The notes below the pieces were generated by a model, which saw nothing but the letters and a program-made list of their open reading frames with translations, did not search any database and was not told the origin of the DNA. Positions 38,082-50,500 of a stretch of DNA of 64,000 nt are shown piece after piece. Both the position numbers and the translations under genes were made by a program. The stretch lies in contig OZ029919.1 of the NCBI GenBank assembly GCA_964023275.1, positions 12,893,702 to 12,957,701 on the forward strand, read 5' to 3'. How positions within the stretch are numbered: the first letter of the stretch is position 1; the number at the start of each line of letters is the position of its first letter. The DNA comes from Norana najaformis. Its lineage: Eukaryota; Annelida; Clitellata; Crassiclitellata; Hormogastridae.

Positions 38082-41000
38082 ATGAAGTCGTTTGTCGCAT
38101 TCCTTGCAGCGCTCAGCCTGTGTAAGTATTTGCATCATCTCTAAATAAATTACTGGATTACATAGCATTTAAATAGCTGTCAATTATTTTGTCATTGCAT
38201 TACCGAATGGCTTGAACACTGTGCGATAAGTTCGTGACCTGATCAAGGTTACAGGCAGAAAACAAAACGATGGTTGTTTTATTAGGGGCAATATTATAAA
38301 CGTGTAGATTAGATAAGACGACGTGATGTAAGGCGCAAGATCCGCCACTGAACTAAAGGACATGAAGATAGCATTACAAAGTCTGGTAGCTAGACAGTCC
38401 TCTGCAATGGACTGCTTGTCGGGAAAATTAGTTGTTGAAAACAAGTTAGCGCCTGGATTGAACCCAGGCAATAGCGTTGCCTTTAGCGACCTTAAAATCG
38501 AAATTTCTAAAGCACTTCCTGAAGTTAAGCGCAGAGCACCATCATCTTCACGAGCGCTGCGTCAAGTAGGTCAGAGGATGCAGAAACCTGGCTATGCAGT
38601 AGAATTTGGCGCCAGAGATGAAAGGGCGTAGACGGCAAGTCCATAAAATGCTCTTGCTCATTGTTGATGACGTTGGAATTCATCCCAGTGAAAAGGAAAT
38701 GAGCGTCCTGCTTGGAGACTTCACTTTCACAGACTGTGGTCCAGAATTATTGCTATGCTCTTTCTTTGTAAACAAACGTTTGCGAATGTGATGAAGTGCC
38801 ACATGACTGCTGCATAACAGAAGCACTCACTTAACATAGGCGGGTACGCACTGTATCATTCGCAACTCCTACAACCAATTTTAAGTCACTCTTGATTAGA
38901 TCAGTTAGATGACCATGTGTGTAGGTTTTTGAGACGTTTTTAAAAGGCGCCATAAAAGTGCATTGATGCATACATACACGCATACATGCACATGCATACA
39001 TACATAATATATGCATGCAGTCATAGAAACTTGATAGCAAAACTAGGTTATTATTACTGTAGGTCAGGCAAAGCCACAGCTTCGCTTGGATGCTCCTCAC
39101 ATGTCATTCATCAAAAGCACTAATCCATACGTCATTGGTGGAACCAACGCCAGTCCAGGAGAGTTCCCATGGCAGCTGTCTCAGCAAAGGAATAGCGGTG
39201 TCTGGTCGCACAGTTGCGGAGCCTCCCTTCTGAGCTCAAGATACGGTCTCAGCGCAGCGCACTGTGTCGACGGAGTGTAAGTTCAAACACTAAAGTACGA
39301 GAAGAGATCTATTTTATTTCCGTTTTAGAGCCCGTTTATCTTTTATTTCAGCTCTTGTCATTCCGCTTCCAGGTTACCTTAAGAGCCCGTTGCATAACCC
39401 CCGCAAATTCATTGGCAATGTGATTTCTGATGGAGGCGGAAAGCAAGTCGCTGTTCTATGGAAGGTTGTGTTTGTCAAAAATCGTTACACGCGAAACTAT
39501 AGGCCAGATTATGTAGATGTTGAGATCTGGGTCAGAACACCATATTCTTAATATGCATTATCCTAATCCATTTTTGCTTCTGCCCATAGGTCATTCCTCC
39601 TAAACGTTATATTAAGTTAAGGTATAACTAAAGAGATAGGATATCGTTCGTGCTTCATGCAGATCATCGTGCGTTTACACTGAACTGTTTCTATGCAGAT
39701 ATTTAAATGTGCTTTTGTGCTTTGCCTTATTTCTTCTATAGGTTAGCCAGCAATATTCGAGTCATCGCTGGTCTGTGGGACAGATCGAACACCGCCGGAA
39801 CTCAAACTGCTAACATTAACAGCTACACAAAGGTAAATCAACAGATTTATATGAAAGTCTATTTCTTGCAGGTAGTAAATTATTATCCGGGTGTGATTTG
39901 TAAGAAAAAGGGGAATATTCGTCTCACTGGTTCGGATCATATACCTTCCTCCACAGGATTGGTGTCCAACATCCCAGCCACAAACGGCTTGCAACGCGGA
40001 GAGTACGGGTTCGAGCCTCCTCTGCGGTGACTGCTGTGTAGAGACCTTAAGCAAGTCCTTCACTCACAACTGCTCAGTGCTATCGAGTGCTTAGTCATAA
40101 GATAGTAGCCATTAATAATTGCAGAAAAGTAATAATGTTATTTATATAGAATGCACACTAAACATATATGCAGTTTGGTTTCTCGAGTACCTATCATCTC
40201 TATTCTCTACCCTCACTCTTCTCAACCTTAAGCATAAAAAAGCTTGTCCTCTAAACGAGCAACTAATAATATTTCATCGCTGGCTTTTCAAGTTATTTTA
40301 ACGATCGATAAGACTAGCGGTCTTAGTGTCCTGGTCCACTAAATCGGTGCTTTCAGAAAAAAAAACGGACCGCCAGCGCTCCATAATTGATTCAGTTGGA
40401 TTAGCTCGTCCTTGCGATTTCTAGAGCATCATCAGAGCTCTATTAAAGGGATTTCTTTCCATTGCGACACACCAGATCAGATTAATTTTCTGAAAGCCAT
40501 TCGCCGACTGCCGATTGCGTTGATATAAACAGCGAACCTAACCGTGTCTGCAGGTCTCCATCCATTATCTTTCATCAGCTATCTTTAGTGCAGTTTCATG
40601 CAGTGTCTCAGAGAGAGATAGCAGCTGTAGTAGCCGACATGATTTTGTCAGTTGGGTTGCATAGGCCCTAAACTAGTCTTTCAGCTAAAGCTATAGCATT
40701 AACTGACTCCTTCTTGATATTTTAAGAGTATTAAGTGGCGTGTCGTTTCTAGCCAACGGAGCATTGTTCGATTACGAATGAACTGAAGACCGATAACTGG
40801 ACTTAACTTCGTGTAACAGATTTTCCAGATGTTCTTAGACAGACCTTTCAATTATATAAATGTGGAAACGCATGCAGTGTTAGACATCCATTTGAATGAC
40901 TTATCCTGTTGTTATTGTTGTTGTTGTAGCACGCGGACTATGGTGTGGGTCTTCCGTCCTACTCGAATGACATTGCCATACTGACCTTCTCGACGCTCAT

Positions 41001-43419
41001 TGTCATCGGCGGTAATATCCAGGCAGCTGTACTCCCAGCCAGTAACTCAAACTCGTACGCCGGAGTCACGTGCGAAATTTCAGGATGGGGCCGTACAGGT
41101 AAATCGAAGTAGCGTCTTAAGCTCCTGTGAAAGTCCAGCTTTTAAAGATGTTCAGAGTTTGCTAATTCCGTCTGTCTCATCGGGACGAACAAGTGGCCAT
41201 CAGAATCGAAAAGAAGTGCGTTATTGTCTAAATCGAAGAGAACATCAATCATTCCGCCAATCATTCATTGTCGACTCAGATATAAGATAAATGCCTCAAC
41301 GAAGTTGAAGGTTCGATTCGATTCGAGATATGGATTGAATGATTGGTTATGTCCTTTGTGTGTATATATACACGTTGCATCAACCCGTTGCATATGTCCG
41401 CTGCACATGTCCGCTGCATATGTCTGTTGCATATGTCTGTTGCAATGTCCTTTGCTCTGCTGACAATTAATTAATCGCGTTAGGTTCTTCTGCCAATTGA
41501 GAGTAGTCGCCGATTTTAGTAAATGTTAGAACAATTTGCCAAATTGCATAAGCATACAGTAACTTCATCAAACAAGTCAGTTTTTGGCTATTCTCTTTTA
41601 CCAACTACTGTCTGACTGGAGGTAGGTTTTTAAAAAGTTAGCGATGGAGACCTATAGCTCAGGAAATGTCATCCTAAGGCAGAGGATGAAATGCCATGTC
41701 ACACATTGCATATATCCTGAAACAGATGGGACGAACCAACTGCCAAACATCCTTCAGAAGGCGTCCATTCCAGTAATTACGACCAGCCAGTGCGCAAGCG
41801 AAATGTCGGGAGTCGGCGGAGCCAACATCTGGGATAACCACATCTGCGTCCAGGATCCTAGAGGCGTCGTCGGTGCCTGCAACGTAAGAAGCTTCCATCT
41901 GTAAATATAGCCAGTGATTATTTTTTATATACACTGATGCAGCCGAACATTTATGCCGAACCTTTAGAAAGCATCTCACATGATTATTCCACTGATCTAA
42001 ACAGGTGCGACTTAAAGCTGAGCTGAGAGTGTAATTTGAGTTCAGTCAAACTAAGAAGTATGCTACTTGAAGTGAAGTGAAAGATTGGCCCAAAGCATAA
42101 GGAGGCAGGATTTGCTCAAGCTGTTGCACGGAAGCGAGAAACTTGAAATTCCAACGGACAGCGAGACTGGGACACAGCTTCCTGATGAATGCCCGGGCGA
42201 TACCGACAGTTGAGGTTCGTTCTAGCATGATCGTTTATGCTATTCACTCATCCAATCAGTACAGTGTTTCTTGCATGTTTTCTAATATATGTGAGCATTT
42301 CGAATGGATAATAAAATAATAATAATAATAACAAAAACAAAAGCAACAAAAACAACAACAACAATAAGAATTTCTATAGCGCCGTAACACAACAGAGGTC
42401 GAAAAAAGCTAGCTGTACATTCGTCAGTGCATTCCAGTAGACGGATGTGCTGAATAGGAACGTTTTAGCCGTGATTTAAAGGTCTCCAGTGAGGAGACGA
42501 CTTGACATATTCAGGGAGATTGCGCCACCCCACAGGTCCAGCGATCGCGAAGGAGCGTTCTTTGTTAAAGAACTTCACTTGGTCAAAAGTCTTTGCATGC
42601 ATTCGTTCAGACCGTGAATGATGCGAATACGGTATAGATCCTACCCGCTCTTGCAGTAGCTCCAGTGGAAACAGTCGACCGCTTTTAAGTCCAGCAAATT
42701 CGCTGGTCGCAGAATGGGCAAAATGTAATCTAGGAACAATGCCACATATCACGACGAAGCTGTCGAAGCGATTGCTGAAGTACTACTAGTCGTACAAAAG
42801 TTGGCTCCTCTTTATCGAGACATTGTATTATGTAGACGAGGCCTACAATTTAACAGGGAAACGGTTTGTCCACAAATGCGGTTCGAATTCTACCACTAGA
42901 AGGGCTACAATTACATCTGCCATAGCATAAATACCAACAACAGCTGGGAAAACAATACCATCATCACCAATCATCATCACCATCACCAACAACAATAACA
43001 ACTCATCATCCGCATCTCCGATTCACACACAGTTTGTGACAGCGTCTTGCAACAGCCGAAACAAATGATTTGTTTCGGATATTTGAGAATACTTGCAATC
43101 TCTCGTGAAATGTTTGTTGTTGGCTACAAGTCTACAACAAATTGATAGTTTCTACTGTTATTAAATTCAAAATTCGTTAAAAATTATGGTTCATATTAAA
43201 ACGTAGAAACAAGGGAGCTTATAACCCGTTTGTGTGAAACGTTGGGTGTTACAGGGTGATAGCGGTGGTCCACTGAACTGCCCAGATGGTGGAACTAGAG
43301 TGGTTGGTATTACTTCGTGGGTTGTATCCAGTGGCACTGGCAACTGCCTTCCGTCTTATCCATCCGTGTATACACGTGTCGGCGCCTACCTGGGCTGGAT
43401 CGCTGCCAACACTCCTTAA
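38082..43419 (+). CDS. Earthworm fibrinolytic enzyme/lumbrokinase-like S1 protease, copy B (intact)
   Basis: Six exons: 38082-38121, 39063-39276, 39742-39832, 40930-41098, 41726-41883, 43255-43419 (TAA). All junctions are GT-AG and phases agree, giving 278 residues. It encodes a secreted chymotrypsin-fold serine endopeptidase: signal peptide MKSFVAFLAALSL, short propeptide, then mature VIGGTNASPGEFPWQ from residue 37. The triad is His80 (SAAHC), Asp129 (SNDIAIL) and Ser227 (GDSGGPLN). The residue at chymotrypsin position 189 is Gly (GACNGDSGG), which fits broad or elastase-like rather than tryptic specificity. The propeptide ends in Tyr, not Arg or Lys, so activation by trypsin is unlikely. 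From memory the mature sequence is close to earthworm EFE-a, a digestive and fibrinolytic protease. Copy A 9 kb upstream is its tandem paralogue. Confidence 0.9.
39930..40105 (+). repeat. tRNA-type SINE in intron 3 of protease copy B
   Basis: A good B-box, GGGTTCGAGCC (40007-40017), is followed by GAGACCTTAAGCAAGTCCTT and CACTCACAACTGC, a block also found in decayed form at 59568-59635. No acceptor stem pairs, so it is not a tRNA gene. Confidence 0.4.
41382..41455. repeat. 13-bp tandem repeat
   Basis: Five or so units of CATATGTCYGYTG with minor variants, in intron 4 of protease copy B. Confidence 0.75.
42310..42755 (-). mobile_element. CR1-like RT C-terminal fragment with own microsatellite tail
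   Basis: On the minus strand, 42752 to 42465 reads PRLHFAHSATSEFAGLKSGR, HHSRSERMHAKTFDQVKFFN and RSFAIAGPVGWRNLPEYVKS, a CR1-type C-terminal region. The 3' end is GTTACGGCGCTATAGAAATT followed by TTATTGTTGTTG repeats. It is 5'-truncated and sits in intron 5 of protease copy B. Confidence 0.6.
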
Positions 43420-43541
43420 AGGACTCGCACCGGTAGAAGCCCAAAGGCACGCAGTCCTTATCTTAAAACAACCATCACGAGAACTCATGATTGACATTCC
43501 AATTACCACCATTTAAATATGTAATGCGAAATTAACAGATG

Positions 43542-43547
43542 ATTAAA
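43542..43547 (+). terminator. Candidate polyadenylation signal ATTAAA of copy B
   Basis: ATTAAA lies about 120 bp after the TAA of copy B. No canonical AATAAA is nearer. Confidence 0.4.
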
Positions 43548-43559
43548 TCAATCCAAGTC

Positions 43560-44740
43560 AGTCAGTGTTATTGTCTGTTGCTATCTGAAAACACACACGT
43601 GCCTACAGATTATATATTATCACGGTTTTTCAACTGATAACGCAGCTTCATATAGTCTAAACTCTTTTATTACTACGATAGCTTAACGTTGTCGGACTGT
43701 TGATGTTGTGGTTGAGCTTCACTAGAACGACCCCTCAACCCCGGAACGACGCCTGAGTGGACTCTGTCTTGTCGAAAGAGACATGTAAATTATTGCAGTG
43801 CCTTATGCATTGTTGGTCCTTGTGATTTCCTGTGTAGAATAAGCTTATCTTGGGCAATATATGTAGGCCATCCCAACTTCTAGGGCACATTTTCAAATCA
43901 TGTCAACTCGAAGGGTATTTATTCCCTGAACATCTAAAACACTAATGACAACCAAACAAGTAGTCAATTGTTTAGACTCGAGACAGCAAGCGAAGGAAAA
44001 ACATTCATGATTAAAATAGGTAAGACAATTATGACACAATCTACTCTTTCATATATTTGGCTTAGGGATATCGATGTGTAAAGAATAAATGTCATAATGT
44101 AATTACATATAAGGGTTATAGTGATATAATGATTACCGTATACAAATCGTCCATGGAAAACACAATTAGAGGATTTGTGCAATCAAAATCCACACAGGAA
44201 ATGGCTTGCTATATCGCGTGCAAGAGCGGATCAAGGGCGGACAGCAGGGGCAAGGGTCAGTTGTGTGCTGCGTTGGAGTGGAAGGCCCATGCTATGGCTC
44301 GAATACAACGCGAAAACCTTAAAATAATATGATGATTCAAAAATACTAAAAGCTGCTAATTTTGCGGTTGCATTCATTTAACAAAGAAAATGTTGTTATA
44401 GACACCGTCTCTCAGTTATATTTCAATTAATGCAAACATGCACGTATTTGCGGATTAATTTTGCTAGCCGTTAAGTTGGCTTCGACAATCGTAAGCCCTG
44501 CTCCTGAACATCTAAATCTTGCATTGAGCTCTATCTCCATGATCCTGCTATATAGTGGCATGATATGTATATTATGTACACAATTATATAATTACATAGA
44601 TCACTTGACCTCTGCACCATGAACCCTAAAGGTCTCAGGAGAAAGAAAAGATATGAAACGCAGATTGTTGTATCTATTGAATTGCAGAGATGAACGATGA
44701 TTTCGTACCGGGTTAGCCTGTTCTTTCAGATAGGCATATA
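43560..44740. other. Region downstream of protease copy B
   Basis: No gene, RNA or repeat seen that I can support. Confidence 0.4.
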
Positions 44741-44749
44741 AGATGCTCA

Positions 44750-44930
44750 GAGAAGTGTATGTCCTTGTATACACTGGAAGGTACAGATAGCAATACTAAA
44801 GGCATAAATGCTGCGTTTGGGAGACTTGAAATATGAGATACGGAAGAACAAGGGATGCATCTTGAGGTCTAAGATTCGTCTCTATGAAGCCACAGTATTA
44901 AATAGCAGAGTAAGTAAAGCTCCCATGTCC
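44750..44930 (+). mobile_element. Small remnant of a non-LTR RT C-terminal region
   Basis: Two frames together read SLYTLEGTDSNTKGINAAFG and YEIRKNKGCILRSKIRLYEA, resembling the block downstream of RT in RTE- and I-like elements (AFGRL, then KIRLYEATVL). About 180 bases only, with one frameshift. Confidence 0.35.
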
Positions 44931-45094
44931 CATGAGGAACGTAGGAAAGGCGCTCATTTCCTTATATTAGGCCCTTGAGCCGACAATGAACGAATCCACC
45001 CACGCACATATGTATGAATCAGAACATTTAATATAGCGCCTTTTAAATACCTCATAACATGCTGCACACAACGACTTTCTAACAACTTCCGAAA

Positions 45095-46262
45095 CTAATG
45101 TGGCCTCTGGCGGTAGAGTGTACCCACTGAATGCCGCCTATAGGCAGTGTACTCAGAGATCATCGCCCAGGCGTATAAGTTGTTCGCGTAGAGGTACATA
45201 CTCCAGCTGTTTGACCTCGATGCGTCAGGGTCCGGGCACTTCGCCTTTGCCAAGGACTTTAACACCAGGATGATGCCTCCGCGCAGGTCTCTCTCTACGA
45301 AGGGGTGCTGGTCGATGTCGGTGCGTAGCTCAAGCGTGGCCTTCGTGAGAGGCTGGACATCTATGCGCAGGTCGTCGCCCAGAGTCTTGCAGCCAAACGC
45401 CTCTGAGACTCGCTGAGCATGTCGGTAGTCTTTGTCGCTGAGCCGTCCCTCGACAGGCGGCTGTAGAATGCGTCCTTGGGTGGCAGCCGTGTTTCGTCGA
45501 ACCTCCATGGGGTGTCTGTGGCATCAGAGACAGCCGGTGTTTGGTGATCCTTAGCTGGTCATCTTGAGATTTTCAGGCTGGTGGTTGTCAGCCAGTCTGC
45601 TTAGCCTGCTGTTCATAACTTGCTATCGATGAACTACAGCATACGGAGGCTGAAAGTCAAGTACTTCTTTATGTTCTTTCTTATGACACATTGGTCGACT
45701 TCCTCTCCTTGCTCCGCCTCCGATGCGTCTAATGCGGACATAATCAAGTGTCCGTCGTAGTCGCGCAGCTTGTGGAAGACGACTGAGAATCTTTGTTTTG
45801 TCTGGGTAGATGCGCGGAGGTTGCAGTTATTGTGGGTCACCCCGCGGTATTTGCCTGTAATGTAGCAATGTCCGCGGACTTTGTCCTCGCCAAGCTCCTC
45901 GCCACATTTGTAGCATTTAGTGTCCTTTATGAAGGCATTCCGAACATCATCATCCATCCATATTTTGGCTGGACATCTGAGGACTTCTACAATTTGGGGT
46001 AGCTCTTCTACGAGGGCCTCCATTTTCCTGTCCAATGCATCCATCACTGGACCCCTGGTCTCGCCATTACAGCGGACGACCACATAGGCGTATCTGCAAA
46101 TGGTCTGCTTTGTGGCCAGTCAGGCGTGGCTCTTCTCCGGGTTTCTGGCGCAGCCGCCAACTGGGGTGTTCAACGGTTCAAAGTCGGCGTAGATTATATA
46201 GCGCAGGCATCTGATTGTGAAGGTTCTGGAAGTGCAGGATGTTTTCACCATTCTCTGGCCGA
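45095..46262 (-). pseudogene. Polinton/Maverick-type protein-primed DNA polymerase B remnant
   Basis: The minus strand in several frames follows the order of polB from Polinton/Maverick elements: GENILHFQNLHNQMPA, then the exonuclease motif IYADFEPL (YADFE at 46177-46191), a Cys/His cluster CYKCGEEL-GHCYITGKYRGVTHNNCN (spans 45830-45915), VVFHKLRDYDGHLIMSA, then LSDKDYRHAQRVSEAFGCKT (about 45385-45444), LRTDIDQHPFVERDLRGG and the palm motif MYLYANNLYAWAM. The first catalytic Asp of that motif is Tyr (codon 45188-45190, TAC for GAC). A stop near 46118, a frameshift near 46200 and an internal gap break it further. No integrase, ATPase or capsid gene is seen nearby, so this is an isolated relic. 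Confidence 0.65.
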
Positions 46263-46556
46263 CTGGGATTCAAATCTAGTGAGAGAGGGGATCAACCCAA
46301 ACGTTCTCCAAACTGTGGCTAGGGGCGCGGTGGAAGCAGCAACGGCTTCTACAGCCAAGTTGTTGTTGGACGGAAACCACTAGGTGGCTGCAAACTCCAT
46401 TTTATATCTACTGGTTGTTTACCTCTGATCCCGTGCTGGCTGTCCACGCCCCGATAGTTTTGATCATCTTGCCTACATGTATTTAACTTCTCGGGCATAG
46501 TTTATTAATTTTCTCCAAGGAAGTCCCACATTCGACAGCTCAAGACTGAATCAATC

Positions 46557-46656
46557 ATCGATCATCATCACCTGCATCATAATCATCGTCATCGTCGTCG
46601 TCGTCATCATCATCATCATCATCACCATCATCGTCATCGTCGTCGTCGTCATCATC

Positions 46657-46688
<32 letters not shown>

Positions 46689-46707
46689 CACCATCATCAT
46701 CATCACC

Positions 46708-46769
<62 letters not shown>

Positions 46770-46810
46770 CATCATTATTGTTGTAGTTGTTGTCGTTGTT
46801 GTTGTTATTG
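46557..46810. repeat. (ATC)n trinucleotide repeat
   Basis: About 250 bases of ATC/GTC/ACC triplets. On the minus strand it extends the gag frame at 46820-47117 as poly-Asp. Confidence 0.9.
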
Positions 46811-46819
46811 TACCGTTCA

Positions 46820-47117
46820 AATGTCACGTTGACAGCGCCGACACAGAACTCTTCGAATGCTTCTGTAATCTGATCGATGTTCACCATCCAAGCTTCTATA
46901 CGCTTCTATACGTGCCATAGGCCTCGCTTCCTAGGCACGCCAAGAAAATGGCTGCTTGCTTTTCCCAGCTAGGTCGGTGAGGTCTGCTGCCAGCGTATAG
47001 TTCCCGAAATCGCTGCCAGTTGTCCGCTACGTTGCATCCGGTAACATTCAATGCTTCAGGAAGGCGCAAGTTCGTGAAATTTGCTGCTATGCTTATTCTT
47101 ATGCTTATGCCACTCAA
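46820..47117 (-). mobile_element. Ty3/Gypsy-type gag fragment
   Basis: Minus-strand pieces: LPEALNVTGCNVADNWQRFR, AAIFLACLGSEAYGTYRSV (from 47117 to 46896), and after a frame change ITEAFEEFCVGAVNVTFERY (46880-46815). This order (PE-L-NV-WQ-FR, then FL-LG-EAY, then AFEEFC) is that of gypsy-type gag proteins. The ORF then runs into the ATC repeat. No protease or pol follows on that side. Confidence 0.6.
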
Positions 47118-47149
47118 TCTAGCGCGATGGTACAGCTAAACTGACAACA

Positions 47150-47554
47150 TGTAACGATAAGCTTTATTATCGTAAAAGCTGGTTTACTATCACGCTAAGA
47201 ATCTAGAAGTCTACACTAAGGTCTACAGTATAGTTATACCGCAGGAGACTAGTATATAAGCGAGTGGTGTGCAGATCGGAAGGCAACGGTTGAGTGTCCG
47301 TGTCTCTGCCGACGCGTTTTAGCTGTCTCTTGCTTGCAGCTTAGTGGGCGTGACCAGAATCGGCCAATGGTCTCCCTCACAGTCATTTTCCATCAGTACG
47401 AAAAAGGCCAGATGGCTCCTAAGAGCTGGGAATGTCTTGCCTCCTAAAGAGCTCTCCAAATAATGTCGTTCATAGCATAGTGTCTGCTGGAACGCCCACT
47501 TGCTATTTTTTGCATCAGTCAATGATGTCTTCATGGGTCAACTGTCTAACCACA
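47150..47554 (-). mobile_element. Probable LTR upstream of the gag fragment
   Basis: On the minus strand this 405-bp block begins TGTGGTTAGACAGTTGACCC and ends CTTATCGTTACA, that is TG...CA. Inside it, on the same strand, are TTATATAC (near 47250) and AATAAAG (near 47170), in promoter then poly(A) order. It stands immediately 5' of the gag fragment. No second LTR copy was found in the window and no clear primer-binding site follows, so the call rests on position and termini. Confidence 0.4.
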
Positions 47555-50500
47555 TTGTAATTGTAATCGTAATCTGACATTTGTAAAGCGTCACTTCAAG
47601 AATAAACTGATCAGAGCTCCAGATCCGAACCAGTGAGACCACTGTCAAATACTACAGACCAGGCACTTGCGAAACTGCGGAATGGACAAAATGACAATCT
47701 TCCTTCTTCATCACTCCTTCAGCCAGAATTTATCATAAAGTTGAAAGAAGATCCTATAAGAATCTCGACATTTCCGCTTTATAAAATGACCTACAAGAGT
47801 CTGACCTGTACAAACTCTCCACCCTCCCCTCTCCACCAATGTCTACAGATTCCCTCTTTGCACTCTACGACAGTACAATGGAAGAACTCCTCAACATCCA
47901 TGCTCCTCTTCGTCTTATTACTATTCGTCACAAAGCCGACTGTTCCTGGTTTGATACTGACTGTGCTATCTCTAAACGGAGAACTCGGAAATTGGAAAGA
48001 AAATGTAAACTTCTACCTACGGATTTACTCACAAAAACCCTACTGAAGACACAAGCACATTCACAAAAGAAACTTTTCCAACTAAAACGTTCAACCTACC
48101 TTCACCGCTACATCACTGAATCAGAAAACGACGGTAAAGCTCTCTGGAAATCATTAAACTCCATTCTATCCCCCCTCCGAACCTTGATTGTCCACTCTCA
48201 CCTGGTGAACTCTTAGACCACTTTTCAGCTAAGACTGCAGCCATCCAAAACTCCACTAAGAACGCTCCTCCACCTGATTTAAATTCCTATTACCTTAACC
48301 CTCCTGGTTTCCCTGCTTTTCATGAGATAACCATCTCTGACATTGATGGCCTCCTCACTGACTCCTCTACTAAGCACTGTGAACTTGACTCCTCTCCTAC
48401 CTGGTTGATCAAATCCCTCAAACATACTCTTGCCCCAATTCTAGTCCTACTTTCCACTGCAACTCTCCCCTCTTCTCACAAACAAGCAATCATCCGTCCT
48501 CGCGTCAAAAAAACCTGGTCTAGAGTAGACCTTTTTGACCTGTCTAGCTATCGTCCTATATCCAACCCTACTTTCCTGTTGAAACTTGTCGAGCGTGCCG
48601 CCCACCGACAACTCTCACACTATGTTGAATCTGACTTACTACTTCTTCCTATCCAGTCCGGTTTCCGTCGCCTTCACTCCACTGAAACTGCTGTTCTTAA
48701 AGTCTATAACGATATCACCTTAGCACTGGACGCTGGCCTTATCTCTGCTTTGTTATTGCTCGACTTCAGCTCTGCCTTTGACTGTGTTGACCATCCAAAT
48801 ACTTGAGAAGCAATTTGGAATAACGTCCTCAGCACTCCTCTGGATAGCAAATTTCCTCACAGATCGCACCCTCTGGGTGCGCATTGGCGCTAACACCTCT
48901 AAATGTTTCTAAATTCTCTTTGGTATCCCTCAGGGTTCTATAGTTGGTCCTCTTCTCTTTATTCTTTACACCTCCATGGTATCTTCTATCGCTCTCAAAC
49001 ATGGCATCTCTATTCACCTCTATGCCGACGGCACCCAACTTTATATTAAACTATCTGTCCATGACATAGGCAATGCTAAACATCGTCTTTCTTCTTGTTT
49101 CTCTGAAATCCAAGATTGGTGTGCTTCCATGCGCCTGAAACTTAATGCCTCAAAGACGGAACTCATTTGGTTCATTCGTCGCCCTTCCGGCGCCCCTGAT
49201 CCTCAAGACCTTACACTCAACCTTTCCAACGATTGCTATATCACTCCATCTCAAGTTGTCCGCGATCTTGGTGTCCTGCTAGACTCCTCCCTTTCCCTTA
49301 AAAATCACATCTCCTCTATAACCAAATCTTGTTTCTTCCATCTCAGACGCATTCGCCAGGTCAGGAAAAGCCTAAACGAAAAATCTCTCCATATTCTAAT
49401 ATAAGCGCTTGTCATTTCGCATGTAGACTACTGTAACTCGTTCTATATGGCCTCCCTACCTCCACTCTTCACCCACTTACTTCCATTCTTCATTCTGCTG
49501 CAAAGCTTATTAAGAATCTCTCCCCACGTGATCATATCACGCCCACTCTACGTGAACTCCACTGGTTTCCTATACCAGCCCGCATTATTTTCAAGATCTG
49601 TCTTTTAATGTACCGCATATCTACCCACTCCTCCCCATCCTACTTGACATCTCTCGTCACCCCGTGCTCCTCCCTTCAATCTAGACGAGGACTGCGTTCA
49701 TCAACATCCGGCTCTTTTGCTATCACCCGCTCAACCAGGAAGTTTGGAAACCGCGCGTTCGCTCTCGCCGGACCAACAGAATGGAATAAGCTACCAATCG
49801 CCATCCGAACTTCACCTACGATAGTCGCATTTAAAGCTGCACTTAAAACTCAGTTATTTAGACTTTATTACGATTAACTTAGTATATGTTACGCGCTTTC
49901 GTGCAAGACTGGTTTTGTTTAAGCGCGCTATAAATGTTAGCTTACTTACTTACTTACTTACTTACATAAGTCTCTAAGGTATGATGGAGCAGAGCCAACG
50001 AGACAATTACGCATGAGGGTTAGGATCTTGAATTGATTATGCTGCTGAATAGGGAGCCAGTGCAAAGTGTCCCGCATAAAGGAATTTATATGGGTATGCC
50101 TAGGGACACCTCCAATAAGACGGGCGGCGGCATTGAGAACAGACTGAAGCTTGGAAATATTGGCAAGTGAGAGTCCAACAAAAATAGTGTCACTAAAGTC
50201 CACCCTGGTGCAGATAAGGTGTGAATTAGAGTAGCAACACCATGAAAGGAGAGGGGGCGGCGGATGGCACAAAGCTGACAAAGGTGGTAAAAGCATGAGC
50301 GACAGACATTGTTAACATGATCGGTCAAGGAGAGTTTCTGGACAACTCCAAGATTACGGAATGTGGAACAGAATAGAATGTCCGAAAACCTCTGGCGTAA
50401 GTATTAGGAATCGATCTTAGCGAGCTGAGCACGATCGCCAAGCCAGGTAACTGGGTCTTACCACAATTCAATCGGAGGCGATTAGAGGACATCCTGAGAC

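Noticed and set aside
38362-38631. Plus-strand 89-codon ORF in intron 1 of protease copy B
   Set aside because: No recognisable domain or splice role; the paralogue's intron has nothing similar.
46551-46887. Acidic poly-Asp protein
   Set aside because: Translation of an ATC microsatellite; only the first 25 or so residues (gag) carry meaning.
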